Of a stretch of DNA of 64,000 bases, positions 15,589 to 30,200 are shown one piece after another. Both the position numbers and the translations under genes were made by a program. Source of the DNA: Lampris incognitus (lineage: Eukaryota; Chordata; Actinopteri; Lampriformes; Lampridae); NCBI RefSeq assembly GCF_029633865.1, contig NC_079219.1, positions 18,929,963 to 18,993,962 of the forward strand. Reading direction: 5' to 3'. Within the stretch, counting starts at the first letter, position 1. The number at the start of each line of letters is the position of its first letter. A model generated the notes under the pieces. The model was not told the DNA's origin. It did no database searches and saw nothing but the letters and a program-made list of their open reading frames with translations.

Positions 15589-17166
15589 TACTGCTCAAAA
15601 AAATAAAGGGAACACCTAAAAACACAATATAGACCTCGATGAATGAAATATTTCAGCTGAAAATCTTTATTTATTAGACAGAGGAATGTGTTTAGAGCAA
15701 AATAACCTAAGAATGATCAATGGAAATCAAAATCATTAGCCCATTAAGGTCTGGATTCAGAATCATACTCAAAATCAAAGTGGAAAATGAGAACATAGGC
15801 TGATCCAACTTCTGTGGAAATTCTTCAAGACGATTCAGAATGAGGCTCAGTAGTGTGTGTGGCCTCCACGTGCCTGTATGCACTCCCTACAACGTCTGGG
15901 CATGCTCCTGATGAGACGACGGATGGTCTCCTGGGGGATCTCCTCCCAGACCTGGATCAGGGCATGGGTCAACTCCTGGACAGTCTGTGGTGCGACATCG
16001 CGTTGGCATATGGTACGAGACATGATGTCCCAGAGGTGCTCGATTGGATTCAGGTCTGGGGAACGTGCAGGCCAGTCCACAGCATCAATGCCCTCGACAT
16101 ACAGGTACTGCTGACACACTCTGGCCACATGAGGACGAGCATTGTCATGCATGAGCAGGAACCCAGGGCCCACTGCACCAGCATATGGTCTGACAATGGG
16201 TCTGAGGATCTCATCCCGGTACCTAATGGCAGTCATGGTACCTCTGGCTAGCACGTAGAGGTCTGTGCGGCCCTCCAAGGATATGCCTCCCCAGACCATC
16301 ACTGACCCACCGCCAAACTGGTCATGCTGGAGGATGTTGCAGGCAGCAGAACGTTCTCCACAGCGTCTCCAGACTCTCTCACGTCTGTCACGTGTTCAGT
16401 GTGAACCTGCTCTCATCTGTGAAGAGCACAGGGTGCCAATGGCGAATCTGCCAACCAAGACGTTCTCTGGCAAAAGTCAATCGGGCTGCACGGTGTTGGG
16501 CTGTGAGCACAGGCCCCAATTGTGGACGTCGGGCCCTCATACCATCCTCATGCATTCTGTTTCTCACTGTTTGAGCAGAAACCTGCACATTAGTGGCCTG
16601 TTGAAGGTCGTTTTGTAGGGCTCCGGCAGTGCTCCTCCTGTTCCTCCTTGCACAAAGGACCAGATAGCGGTCCTGCTGCGGGGTTGTTGTCCTCCTGCGG
16701 CCCCCTCCATGTCGCCTGGTGTACTGGCCTGTCTCCTGGTACCTCCTCCATGCTCTGGACACCTTGCTGGGAGGCACATCAAATCTTCTTGCCACAGCAC
16801 ACATTGATGTGCCATCCTGGATGAGCTGCACTACCTGAGCAACTTCTGTAGGTTGCAGATACCGCCTCATGCCACCTCTAGTGGTGAGGGCACTAGCAAA
16901 ATGAAAAACTAACCAAAGATCGGCCAGAAAAGATGAGGACAGGCAAATGGTCTGTGGCCACCACCTGCAAATCCATTCCTTTTATAGGGGTTGTCTTGCA
17001 AATTGTCTAATTTCCACCAGGTGGAAATTAGACAATTTACCAACAGGTGAAATTGATTCACAAATCAGTGTTGCTTCCTAACTGGACAGGTTGATATCTC
17101 AAAAGTGTGATTGACTTGGAGCTACACTGCATTGCTTATGTGTTCCCTTTATTTTTTTGAGCAGTG
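15589..17166 (-). mobile_element. Tc1-like (DD34E) transposon inserted in the Gypsy element
   Basis: Terminal inverted repeats start with ACTGCTCAAAAAAATAAAGG on both ends (one base differs at the tip), and TA dinucleotides flank at 15587-15588 and 17167-17168. Gypsy coding sequence resumes on the right, so the Tc1 is the younger insertion. It carries one transposase gene on -. Confidence 0.92.
15847..16870 (-). pseudogene. Tc1-like transposase, broken by one frameshift
   Basis: Frame one (16870-16388) has the paired helix-turn-helix DNA-binding region and the first catalytic aspartate in FTDESRF. Frame two (16302-15847) has the second aspartate in MHDNARPH and the glutamate in SPDLNPIEHLWD, spaced 34 residues (DD34E). 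The frames are linked by an apparent single-base deletion near 16395-16400, leaving a stop soon after FTDESRF. Transposases of this family cut and paste at TA. This copy is likely inactive but recent, since all other motifs survive. Confidence 0.9.
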
Positions 17167-17772
17167 TATATGCCGACGACCGACGCGGAGCCAAACCATC
17201 CCAAGTACAAGTGGGAGATGAAGTCCTTTTGAAACAGGACAAGGCAGATAAGTTCACGACAACTTTCAACCAGACACCACACACGGTAATCAGTAAGAAC
17301 AGTAACAATGTGGTAGTCGAGTCACCCACAGGAGCTCAGTACTCCAGAAACATAACCCATGTCAAAAGGTACACACCAGCTGAGCTGACGTCATCATCTG
17401 CTGGAAAAGAAACACAGACAACACTGAGTGAGAATGAAAACCAGGGACTTGAACACACAGAGAGGTCCACACCAGAGACACTCAGTCAGGGGTCATCCCC
17501 ATGCCGACCTCTGACAGCACACACAGAGAGACCTCGACGAGAAATAAAGATGCCCCGGAGATTCACAGGTTTTGTTATGAAGTGAATTCAATGTGAGAAT
17601 GCATATGTTCATGTGTATGGTAATAGAGAAAATTAATACACAGTGCTAGGGGGCAGGGATGTTTATTCTGTGAGAGAATGTTATTAACGTTCAAATATAT
17701 GGTTATGTTGTTCAAGTGACCTGTTGTTTATGTAAAGGAGACATTAGAGTTCTAATCCAAGTAAGGGGGGGA

Positions 17773-17930
17773 TGTCGTGTATTGATTACGTCATTACGTC
17801 GCGCTTTGATGCGGAACGCGGAGGAAGAATACATATGGAGTAAAGTGAAGTAATGAGAAATGTGACTCTCGGTGTGTGTATGATTTAATTCGGTTCTACT
17901 TGGCATAATATGCAAGTTAGAAATGTAAAA
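17773..17930 (+). repeat. 3' LTR of the Gypsy element
   Basis: It starts TGTCGTGTATTG directly after a purine-rich tract and ends TGTAAAA, matching the 5' LTR end TGTAACA. Confidence 0.88.
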
Positions 17931-17949
17931 TTGTCCAAGGGAATGAATG

Positions 17950-18403
17950 TCAGCCAGGATGAATGTCGGAACTGCCGGTCTGCATGCATTAGCAGTTAGC
18001 TTAGCCAGCCCCGCTTCTGCGTCCTGTCAGACCGCGCTCGGCGTTTCCTCCGTGGGCGCAGCTCCAGGCAGGGGGTGTGGCCGCCGGGCCCACCGGACGA
18101 AGCAGACCAAGCTCTCCCAGCCGACCCAGCGCCAGCTCTCCCAGCCAGACACCCTCGACACACCTCCCCGCGTTCCTCACGACGACAGCAAAAACGCCAC
18201 AGTCAACGCCGGGTGAGGCCGCCGCCAGACCGCCCTCGGTGTTATTGGAACTGCCGGTCTGCATGGGCTTAGCAGTTAGCTTAGTCTGCCCCACTCTCTC
18301 AGCCATCAAACGAAGACAAAACTTGAGATGCAGACGTGGACAAAGACACTGCATGGACGGTACTGGGTGAGGCCATCGCAAATGTGAATTCGTGCCGCCA
18401 TGG
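17950..18403. repeat. Repeat cluster with duplicated GC-rich segments
   Basis: GGAACTGCCGGTCTGCATG occurs near 17968 and 18248, each followed by TTAGCAGTTAGCTTAG. The phrase GGTACTGGGTGAGGC occurs near 18359 and again at 19561. Long overlapping ORFs on both strands reflect GC content; none shows a recognisable domain. Confidence 0.5.
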
Positions 18404-18523
18404 CCACCTAATAGTCCTCCCATGTAATTGGCTCAATGATTCTTCCCTGTCCATTTCCAGCTGATCTGTGGTGAGCGTTCTGGCGCAAAATGGCTGCCGT
18501 GCATCACCCAGGTGGATGCTACA

Positions 18524-19443
18524 TGTTAAAGTGTGTTGTTACCTTCTACTAATGAGACGTTACAACTCGTTTCAACCCCACGGGGCTATAAACTTTAATA
18601 ATAACTTCGGCACGTAAGTTTATGCATCATGCTCGGTCCGTTATTCCAGGTGCAACAACCTAAACGACCCCTGTGTAAACAAGGAACTAAACAATGGTTC
18701 CTAACAATAGTTCCTATTGTTACATCCTTTCTCTTTTCAGTTTCTTCTTTTTTTTAATACATTTGCACAACATTTGTGATTCACTTTTTTTTCTTTTTCA
18801 TTCATGCCCCCCCCAAAGTCCATTAGTGCTACAGATCCATTCATCTATGTGAGGTCACAAAGTCTTTGTATCGCTGCGGCTGCACAACAGAGCGGCCTGA
18901 TCTGGTGGTAACAGGGTTGGCCCTGTCACCAGTGTCCTTGGTTTTGTTTCCTGCTAAGACACTGCGAGAAGGAACACTCTCTGAATGTCCGGGTTCAACA
19001 CTCTCTGGCTGACTGGGGCTGCTGATCTCCATGTCCATAGTGTCAGTGAAGATTGCCCCTGGTGCATGCCTGAGGTGTCTGCGATTTCTCCTGATGACAC
19101 CACCCGTGTGCAGCTGGACCTCATAGGATCTCCTATCGACCGGCCTCAGCACCTTGCCCACTCTCCAGCCAGTGTGGGGTGCGAGAGGCTGAACTCTCAC
19201 ACATTCACCTGGGGCAAGCGTGTCCAAGTCTTTAGCCGACCTGTCGTAGTATGCCCTCTGCCGTTGTTGGTTATTTTGTAAATCCTGTTTCACCTGCACA
19301 ACTTTCGGCTGTAACAGGCTTGCCTTGGTTGGCAGTAGTGTTTTGGTACGGCGACTGAGCAGCCGCTGTGCTGGTGTGGTATCAGTACCCTGTGTAAACA
19401 AGGAACTAAACAATGGTTCCTAACAATAGTTCCTATTGTTACA
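18524..19443 (-). mobile_element. Gypsy LTR retrotransposon remnant with 5-bp target duplication CTACA
   Basis: CTACA flanks both ends (18519-18523 and 19444-19448). On - the element starts TGTAACAATAGG at 19443. Only 56 bp of the 5' LTR survive (19443-19388), fused directly to the C-terminal end of pol. The complete 3' LTR is 18724-18524 (about 201 bp). The two LTR starts are identical over 56 bp. An internal deletion removed the rest of the 5' LTR, gag and most of pol. Confidence 0.88.
18841..19387 (-). pseudogene. C-terminal fragment of Gypsy integrase/pol
   Basis: The reading frame carries the post-catalytic integrase region (TPAQRLLSRRTKTLLPT, RAYYDRSAKDL, VRVQPL) and a basic tail to a stop at 18841. 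The apparent start codon lies in LTR sequence, so it is an artefact of the deletion. No catalytic residues remain. Confidence 0.85.
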
Positions 19444-20577
19444 CTACACATTGGTGGTTGAGGTGAGTTACCCCCTTCAATGTGAAGTGCTTTGGGTGTC
19501 TAGAAAAACGCTATAAAAATACAATTATTATTATTATTATTGTTATTATATTCTGACACCGGTACTGGGTGAGGCTGCCGCAAACGCGAATTCGCGCAGC
19601 CATCTTCCCACACCGGAAGCGGAACTGATTTAACACTAGCAAGTAAAATATATTTCCAGTAAATGTTCAGTTTTGCCCTAAATAATTTAGGGTCCATTTA
19701 ATCTTATCTATAAAAGAAAAATCTAAAAAGTGTACTTTGCTTTTATTTGGTCACATGTAGCCTACTCTACAGCAGCAATTTGGAAAACAGCTCGGGTCTT
19801 CAAGCCCCTGACCTGAATCTGGGAGGGAAGCGAGCTGGAGTTTTAATGAGTGCAGCAGATGTGAAACACAGGGGACCTCTTGTGTTTCCAGCTCCTCCAA
19901 TGAATAATGGGGAGCCAACATACACAACACAGAAACATACATTGACATACATCCTGGACTGTGTCTACCAGACCAAAAAAGAGGTCATAATGTACCCAAA
20001 ACAAATGGGATTTGAACAAATGTAGATTACTAGGATGTTCAGGAAACAAAATCATGAAATGTAAATACTTAAAAGTCTGTTTGCAACGATCATTGTGTGA
20101 AATAGAGGGTGTAGCAGTTAAAAGCGCTGTATGTGTAATATTCTAGCTTTCTTGATGCTGAATGATACTAACTGAAACAAAGTAAATGACCCATGCGCCC
20201 CCCCCCCCCAATATTTCTGCATTTACAAAAAACAGGAGCTGGGCTAGCTGAGATTTTCTTGTTGTTTGACGCCCCTGTGCACTCACAGTCCTCAGCAAAC
20301 TATGCACCATTTGCACCAAGCAATATCTCCTGCAGACATGCGGAAATTGCAGATGGCAGCAAACATGTTATGTATGTCCAGCATGGTTAAAAATGTCATA
20401 ACCAAAATATGTTGTATAATTACACAAAGTATCACCACGTGATTATTATTATTATTATTTTCATTGCTAACATTATTATTTTATTTTATTATATCATCAG
20501 GAAACGCTCATAGTAGCCCCTCCTTGTTGTGACCTCATTTCCTGTTAGTAGCCCCAAAACGTATGTTCCCCCTGACC

Positions 20578-20910
20578 TCTGCCTCTTTCCCGCTCTGGAC
20601 ACGTAGAAAGAGTTATGTGTTCACTTTTGTCTGACCCTGTAATTTATTTTATCCATTCCTAATGTCTCGTGTCTAATGTGGGTCCCAATTCTTGCGTAGG
20701 CTACAGTAGGAGCTGATCTGAAGTTTCCTGAAAGCTGTCCTGTTTTGTTTATATGCGACTGGTATGTTTTTTTTTTTCTTGTATAAAATTGTGTTGCTAG
20801 CTGCGTGCTCTTTCCCGCTCTGGGCATGTAGAAAGAGGCTACAGTAGGAGCTGATCTGAAGTTTCCTGAAACCTGTCCTGTTTTGTTTATATGCGACAGG
20901 CGACAGAATA
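20578..20910. repeat. Duplicated repeat block beside the smc1a retrocopy
   Basis: CTACAGTAGGAGCTGATCTG begins near 20701 and again near 20838, each followed by GAAGTTTCCTGAAA and a shared tail to TATGCGAC. CTCTTTCCCGCTCTGG occurs near 20582 and 20808. These are partial tandem copies of one interspersed repeat. Confidence 0.6.
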
Positions 20911-20984
20911 CAGATCCCATGCATGAGAGAAATTGTCCTGTCTTTCCTTCTCAACGCAACTGAAAAAGTACACCGGTCACACTT

Positions 20985-24825
<3,841 letters not shown>

Positions 24826-25137
24826 TGTAACTTTATTTTCAGTATCATGCATGAAAATATACCCCAGTGTAGATGCTTGGCAGTGATATACAAGTATCCA
24901 CATCTATGCTTTCTATGAACAATCAAAGAGGCTGGGCTCGGTGTCAAACATCGTGACAAGTTTCTCATGAAAAATAAGCATAAATTGCATTTATCTCTTG
25001 ACATACCACTAGAATGGCACTTCAGAATCTTCTGCTTTCTACTCCCGTGATTTCTGGGTACAATTAAATATATAGAAACCAAAAAGGATGAAAGAAATAT
25101 AAGTCAGGGATTAATGGGGCTGTTACATTGTGACACA

Positions 25138-25270
25138 TCTGCTTTCTTTGTGATGGACTGGCAGCCTGTCCAGGGTGTTTCCCCGCCTGCCGCCCAATGA
25201 CCATTGGGATAGGCTCCAGCATCCCGCAACCCCAATTGGGATGGGCGGCTTGGATAATGGATGGATGGAC
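25138..25270 (+). repeat. L2-type LINE/SINE 3' tail
   Basis: It contains GATGGACTGGCAGCCTGTCC, GGGATAGGCTCCAGCATCC and the terminal GGATGGATGG, the common 3' end of L2-related teleost retroposons. Confidence 0.65.
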
Positions 25271-26371
25271 ATTGCTTTACTGCCCATGCCCGATGCAATT
25301 TGTAAAGCCCAAATTAATACCGCAAGCAAATGAAATTGTATTGTACCACACTAAAGGCACCACTGTTTAAATATTTCAAATAACACACAATCAAAAGTCA
25401 TAGAAGTCAATGATGCAGAATGATTTAAATTAACATTAGCATTACTGGTAATTTACACCACAACTCATGGAGAATGACAACTGCAAAACATAAAAGAGAT
25501 AAATTTTGCATGACACAAGAATAATATGTAACATTTTAGAACAACAATTCTGAAGAAAAGAAAAGTGCAGGAGTCATTAATATGGAAACAAACAGGTGCA
25601 CTCGCTAAAATGGGAGTTATTCCCTTTTATAAAGCTTGTCTTCTAACAAAGTAGGAAGTAGAGCCAACCATTCTATATCAAAATGGTGCTCATATATTTG
25701 TAGTATTCACAGTTGTAAGATAAAAAGCAAAGATGAGACTGGTACTACCTTAACTCAGAGCACTGAAGTATTACCAAATAACAAATAAATGGCATAAGGT
25801 AAAAATTTAGGTATTTTACATACACATTATGAAAAAAAATTTTTTTCAAAAAATGAAATGATAAAGCTACCCCTATTCAGGAAGGAATGGAAAGTGGCCA
25901 GAAATAGTGGTTAGTGACGGGTCAGTGGTTTTGATGGCTGAATCAAAAAGGGTTCTTTGTGGTATCTAAAGTATTTCATTTCCTATTAAAAATCCTTAAA
26001 AGCTGGTAAGGATAGTTACTGGAACTTGTGTATGCCACATACCTGGCACATTTTTCTGTACCAAGCTAAAGTCTACCATATCTGAAGCTACACCTTGCAG
26101 TGGTTTAAACAGTTTTAGAAAGTCTCTGTAAATGACCCAACATTAACCAGACTTGAATCCTTAATTTATCTCTACTGTATCTTGAGTGGAAAATTACCAA
26201 CAGGGTTCCCACTAACTACGATACAGCTAAATCTGTGGCAGTGGCAGGTACGTTTATCTACTCTGCCAGCCAATTCGGCAGCCGACCAATCGTCTTTTGA
26301 AGGTTTTTTGTTTAAAAATGCTTCTCTTAAAGCGGCAGTAGACAACTTTTTTGCTTTAACATCATTATGAA

Positions 26372-26540
26372 GTAACTGTTGATTGCGCAGTATCTACTAC
26401 TACTGCTACTACTACTTTTGGCTGCTCCCGTTAGGGGTCGCCACAGCGGATCATCCGCTTCCATCGCTTCCTGTCCTCTGCATCTTCCTCTGTCCCACCT
26501 CCATGTTCTCCCACCGCATCCACAAACCTTCGCTGCACAG
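26372..26540 (+). repeat. Teleost interspersed repeat with CTA/CTG triplet run
   Basis: A CTACTACTG-type run is followed by GGGGTCGCCACAGCGGATCA and a CT-rich segment, a frequent teleost repeat. It creates the leucine run at the start of an ORF extending to 26828; that ORF is not supported as a gene. Confidence 0.5.
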
Positions 26541-27269
26541 TATAATGGCTATAAAATAATGACACCATCGGAGTTTAGATTGGTTCCCTATAACCGGGTA
26601 AGATCTTGCGAGAAAATGAAGGGCCGATTTACGGCACAACTATCGCGCAACCAAACTAGGAAGAGGATAGACCTTTGTTTTCCCGGTAGCTATCGGTTGC
26701 TAGTAGTAGAAATGGTGGACGGTGGAACAACCGAAGTGACAGTGGAATCTATCCCAGGCAAGAGAAAACGAACCCCGTTGACGAAGGAGCCAAAGAAGGC
26801 GAAGAGGGAGAGTGTTAGAAACCGGTAAAACGAGTGAACCTCGGATGGGGATTCACTCGATGGAGAGTGCTCCGGGATTTGAGAGGTTTCCAAACTGACA
26901 TTCAGTTGGCATTATGTCTACTGGATCAGTAAGTAACACAACCCGCCTACTTATTAGTACTACCGGATGTTTTACTCTATTGTTGTCATAGCGCTGAGAT
27001 TGGGGTTTCTAGTTCAAATTGGGATTCTTACGATTGTTTCTTGCTTTGACCAGTAGCCGGGCTGCTAATGAAGGGAAAGCGACATGGACGTCTGCTGCAG
27101 GTTTAAGAAAAACAAATCCTATATTTCTGTTGTGACTTTAAAGTAAATTCTGAATTTCATGTGTTACTCAGTCACGGCTTGTTTCCTAAGTTTAAGTGGG
27201 TGTGAACTTGGCAGACTGCTTTAAGAACCTCAGCCAAAGCAACATTTGATGCCAGGGCTGTAGGTGGTA

Positions 27270-30200
27270 TTACTGATAGACTTGAATATGTCCATGCAAC
27301 GAGGTGGTGTTACCCCCACAGTCCACATATTGGTACATCTCCTGGGAAACCTGTTCCGCATGGCCAAAGTACGATGTTGTGACAGTCACTCTGCAAAAAC
27401 AAATTAAGTTTAAGCTACAACACAAATGAAGGAGTGGTGGTAGGCCACAGTTTTGAGAAGTAGTCCAAGGCAGTGTTTCCCAGCCCCATCCCAAAGTACA
27501 GCCTGTTCTGCAGATTTTCATTGTAACTCTGCACATGTAGCTCTGATTCAACCAGTTGGCACTTAACTAAGACAGATTTGACACACCTGGCATGATTAAG
27601 TGCTATAATATGATTGGCTGAGTAACTACAATCAGGCGTACCTATGGTTGTTTGCATGTGACGTCACGAACTACAGATGGAGGACAGGAAGTGATTTTCC
27701 ACATAGGAAGCACTATCACAAACTTTTGAAATGCCTGTTTTGCGTCATTAACCGAGAAACAACAAAGAGCTTTTATTGAGTACCAAAAGTTGTTGCTGGG
27801 GGGGGGGGATGCAAGAAATTGGCCGGAAAAAATGGCTTGCCAGCCGTCGTCTGTAGTCGGGAGGAGCGGAGTCGGATAACACGCGTGTGTGCAGTGATCG
27901 CTTCGTCAAAAAAAGCACTCTTCATAACATAAGGATCATGTCCAACATATCTTACTTTCTGTTTATACCTTTCTCTCATAATAACGTCTAAATTAGCACA
28001 GTTTGGGCTAAACTAGCTCCATCTCGTCCATTCTGCTTTTCACTTCCTGCCCTCAATCTGAATCTTGCGCGCCGTCAGAATCACATGACTGCAAACAACC
28101 TATTCAGGGTTACAATGAAAACATGCAGCACCTGTGAGGTGCTGCATGCTGACTGGGTTGGGAAACGTTGGCTGTTGGTTCAAAATTACAGACTGTCTAG
28201 GAAAAGTTAGTCAGAGTAGGTAAATGAGACATTTTCTCTTGCCTTTAACAATGATGCTGATTTGTCCCTTAGCTAGACACCTAACCCCTGCATGCTCCAA
28301 CGGAGCTGCACAGTGGCAAGCAGAATGCATAAGTATTAGGAGGTTCCCACATGTAAATGGGTGTAACTGTGTAAATATGAAGCAACGGGGAACCGAAAAA
28401 TGGCATCTGTGCTCAGTCAGCCTAGGATAATATAATTTCAATAGCAATATCATGAGAATCACAAAGCATAGAAACATGTTTGGAAAGGAAATCAGTGAAA
28501 GCAGAATTGTTAAAACAGGAAGTATTTCTTATTAAGTAGAAAGAGGACATATATCAAGCCATACTTACTGCATCATGACCACAATGTTGTGTACTTTTAT
28601 GGACTGCAGGGTGCAGTAGTCACTGTAAAGCAATAGGTGATTTTTGATAAAACTACTAAAATCTAGAAAACATGGTATTTGTTCTTATGACATGTGAGAC
28701 ACTTACTACATATAACTCATCTCATCAGGAATGGTGGTGGGGACCATGTAGTCAATCTAGAGTACACACAAGGAAAAACAATAAAGAATAAGGACACCAT
28801 GTTAGAAATTCAACACTAAATAGAACAAAAGTAGACTTATGTTCAATTAATGTTAGTATGGTTCAGGGTTCCCACACATCCTAGAAAACCCAGAAATTTA
28901 TGGACTAATTTTCCAGTCATGGAAAACACCTGGAAAATTTGAAAACTTGTAGAATGTCCTAGAAATAGTCACGAGATCCTGGAAAATTATAAAGCCGTAA
29001 AGTTATAAAGTTTGTCTGAGATTACATTTTCAAGTGTTTTCCTGAGCTTATGTTGCACGTTAAACCACTGACGCCCCATTTCAACATCCGTTGATGCCCA
29101 GCAGTCATCTTTCAGAGTTCTGCAGTTCCATGTGTTTGAAAGGCAAAACAGGTAATCAACATGTGAAATTCAATTCAATTCAATTTATTGCCATTAAAAA
29201 CTGTGCAGGCACATGTTAAAAATGAAATAAGGGCTGCGGCTTCACCAAACAGTGCAAGACAGACATAGACAAACACAGTATAAGATATACACAGATGAAG
29301 AACAAAAGCTAAAAAATGAGCATGACTACAAAATATTTAAAAATATCCACAGACATTCAGTGGGTAGCCAGGTTCAGGTGGGCAACAGCTTGGGGAAAGA
29401 AGCTGTTTTTGAGCCTGGTAGTGCAGGCTCTGAGGCCCCTGTAGTGCCTCCCAGAGTGCAGGGGGAGAACAGTCCATGGTTGGGGTAGGTGGCATCTCTG
29501 CTGATGCTGAGACCCCTTCGAAGGCAGCGTTTGTGATAAATGTCTTATGGCTGGGAGCTGGGTACTGGTGATATGCTGGGCCGCCTTGACAACGAGCTGC
29601 AGAGCTTTCTGGTCGTGCAGTTGCCGTACCACACTGAGATGCAGCTGGTCAGGATCCTCTCTATGGTGCAGTGGTAAAAGTTTGTGAGAATTTTGGGGGA
29701 TAGACAGGCATTCCTCATACCCCTCAGGAAATGCAGGCATTGTTGGGCCTTTTTCACAAGGGCCTGGGTGTTTGATGTCCAGGAAAGTTCCTTGCTGATG
29801 TGGACTCCAAGGAATTTAAAGCTGGAGACATGCTCCACTTCCCCCCATTGATGTGTATGGGGGAGTGGCTGCAGCTTCTAGACCTCCTGAAGTCCACAAT
29901 CAGCTCCTTCATCTTCTGCACAATGACAACAAGATTGTTGGTATTGCACCATGATGTGAGGTGCTGAATCTCGTCCCTGTAGGCTGTCTCGTCATTGTTG
30001 GTGATATGGCCAATGACAGTAGTGTCATCCGCAAACTTAACTATTCCTGCTTACTAAATGAGGCCTTGATCAACACAGTGTTTATACGAAATCAACACAT
30101 TTGTGCATTGTTAGCTTGTTGTTAGCATGTTCATTTTTTGTTGTACAGCGCAAAAAAAAAAAAAAGAAGTGTTGACAACATGTTGAGACAATTTCACATC

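Larger units (their letters stand above)
13186..17585 (+). pseudogene. Degenerate Gypsy gag-pol
   Basis: The gag ATG at 13186 is followed by frame disruptions near 13320-13390 and 13540. A long reading frame (about 13549-15405, 618 codons) then carries two CCHC zinc knuckles (CYRCGHGDHF and CRKCGGKDHY), an aspartic protease motif LIDSGATTNIV, the first part of reverse transcriptase up to CLDMRMANRAL, and abruptly the HHCC-type and catalytic parts of integrase (CHGCQ; ATDLLGPLP; SDCGPQF; NGEVERQN). The catalytic reverse transcriptase motif and RNase H are absent, so the protein could not retrotranspose. The C-terminal remainder (about 17157-17585) lies beyond the Tc1 insertion. The order integrase-last is the Gypsy arrangement. 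Confidence 0.9.
12964..17930 (+). mobile_element. Ty3/Gypsy LTR retrotransposon with internal deletion and a nested Tc1 element
   Basis: Near-identical 158-bp LTRs at 12964-13121 and 17773-17930 begin TGTCG and end near TGTAA. A primer-binding-like GTGGCGACGAGG follows the 5' LTR, and a G-rich purine tract (about 17764-17772) precedes the 3' LTR. The flanks share TGTC just before the 5' LTR and one base after the 3' LTR, a possible target duplication. Internal order is gag, CCHC knuckles, protease, start of reverse transcriptase, then a jump to the integrase region and its C-terminus. Most of reverse transcriptase and RNase H is missing. A 1.58-kb Tc1 element lies at 15589-17166. The copy is nonautonomous. 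Confidence 0.92.
18404..19560 (+). mobile_element. SINE (same family as 33.2-33.8 kb), split by a Gypsy remnant
   Basis: 18404-18523 and 19444-19560 are the two halves of one SINE. The second half ends in the tail GAAGTGCTTTGGGTGTCTAG and an ATT run. The order matches the intact - strand copy at 33.2-33.8 kb. The 5' head is missing here. Confidence 0.75.
24826..27269 (-). other. Possible long 3' UTR and downstream flank of tmem106b
   Basis: An AATAAA-type signal on - is present near 24838-24830, about 2.4 kb after the tmem106b stop at 27270. Mammalian TMEM106B has a long 3' UTR, so this is plausible but not proven. Repeat fragments occur inside, at 25138-25270 and 26372-26540. Confidence 0.3.

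Noticed and set aside
15853-16618. + strand ORFs of 117-132 codons within the Tc1 element
   Set aside because: They are antisense to the transposase.
26379-26828. 149-codon ORF with an apparent signal peptide
   Set aside because: The hydrophobic start is a CTA/CTG triplet run from an interspersed repeat, not a convincing secretion signal.
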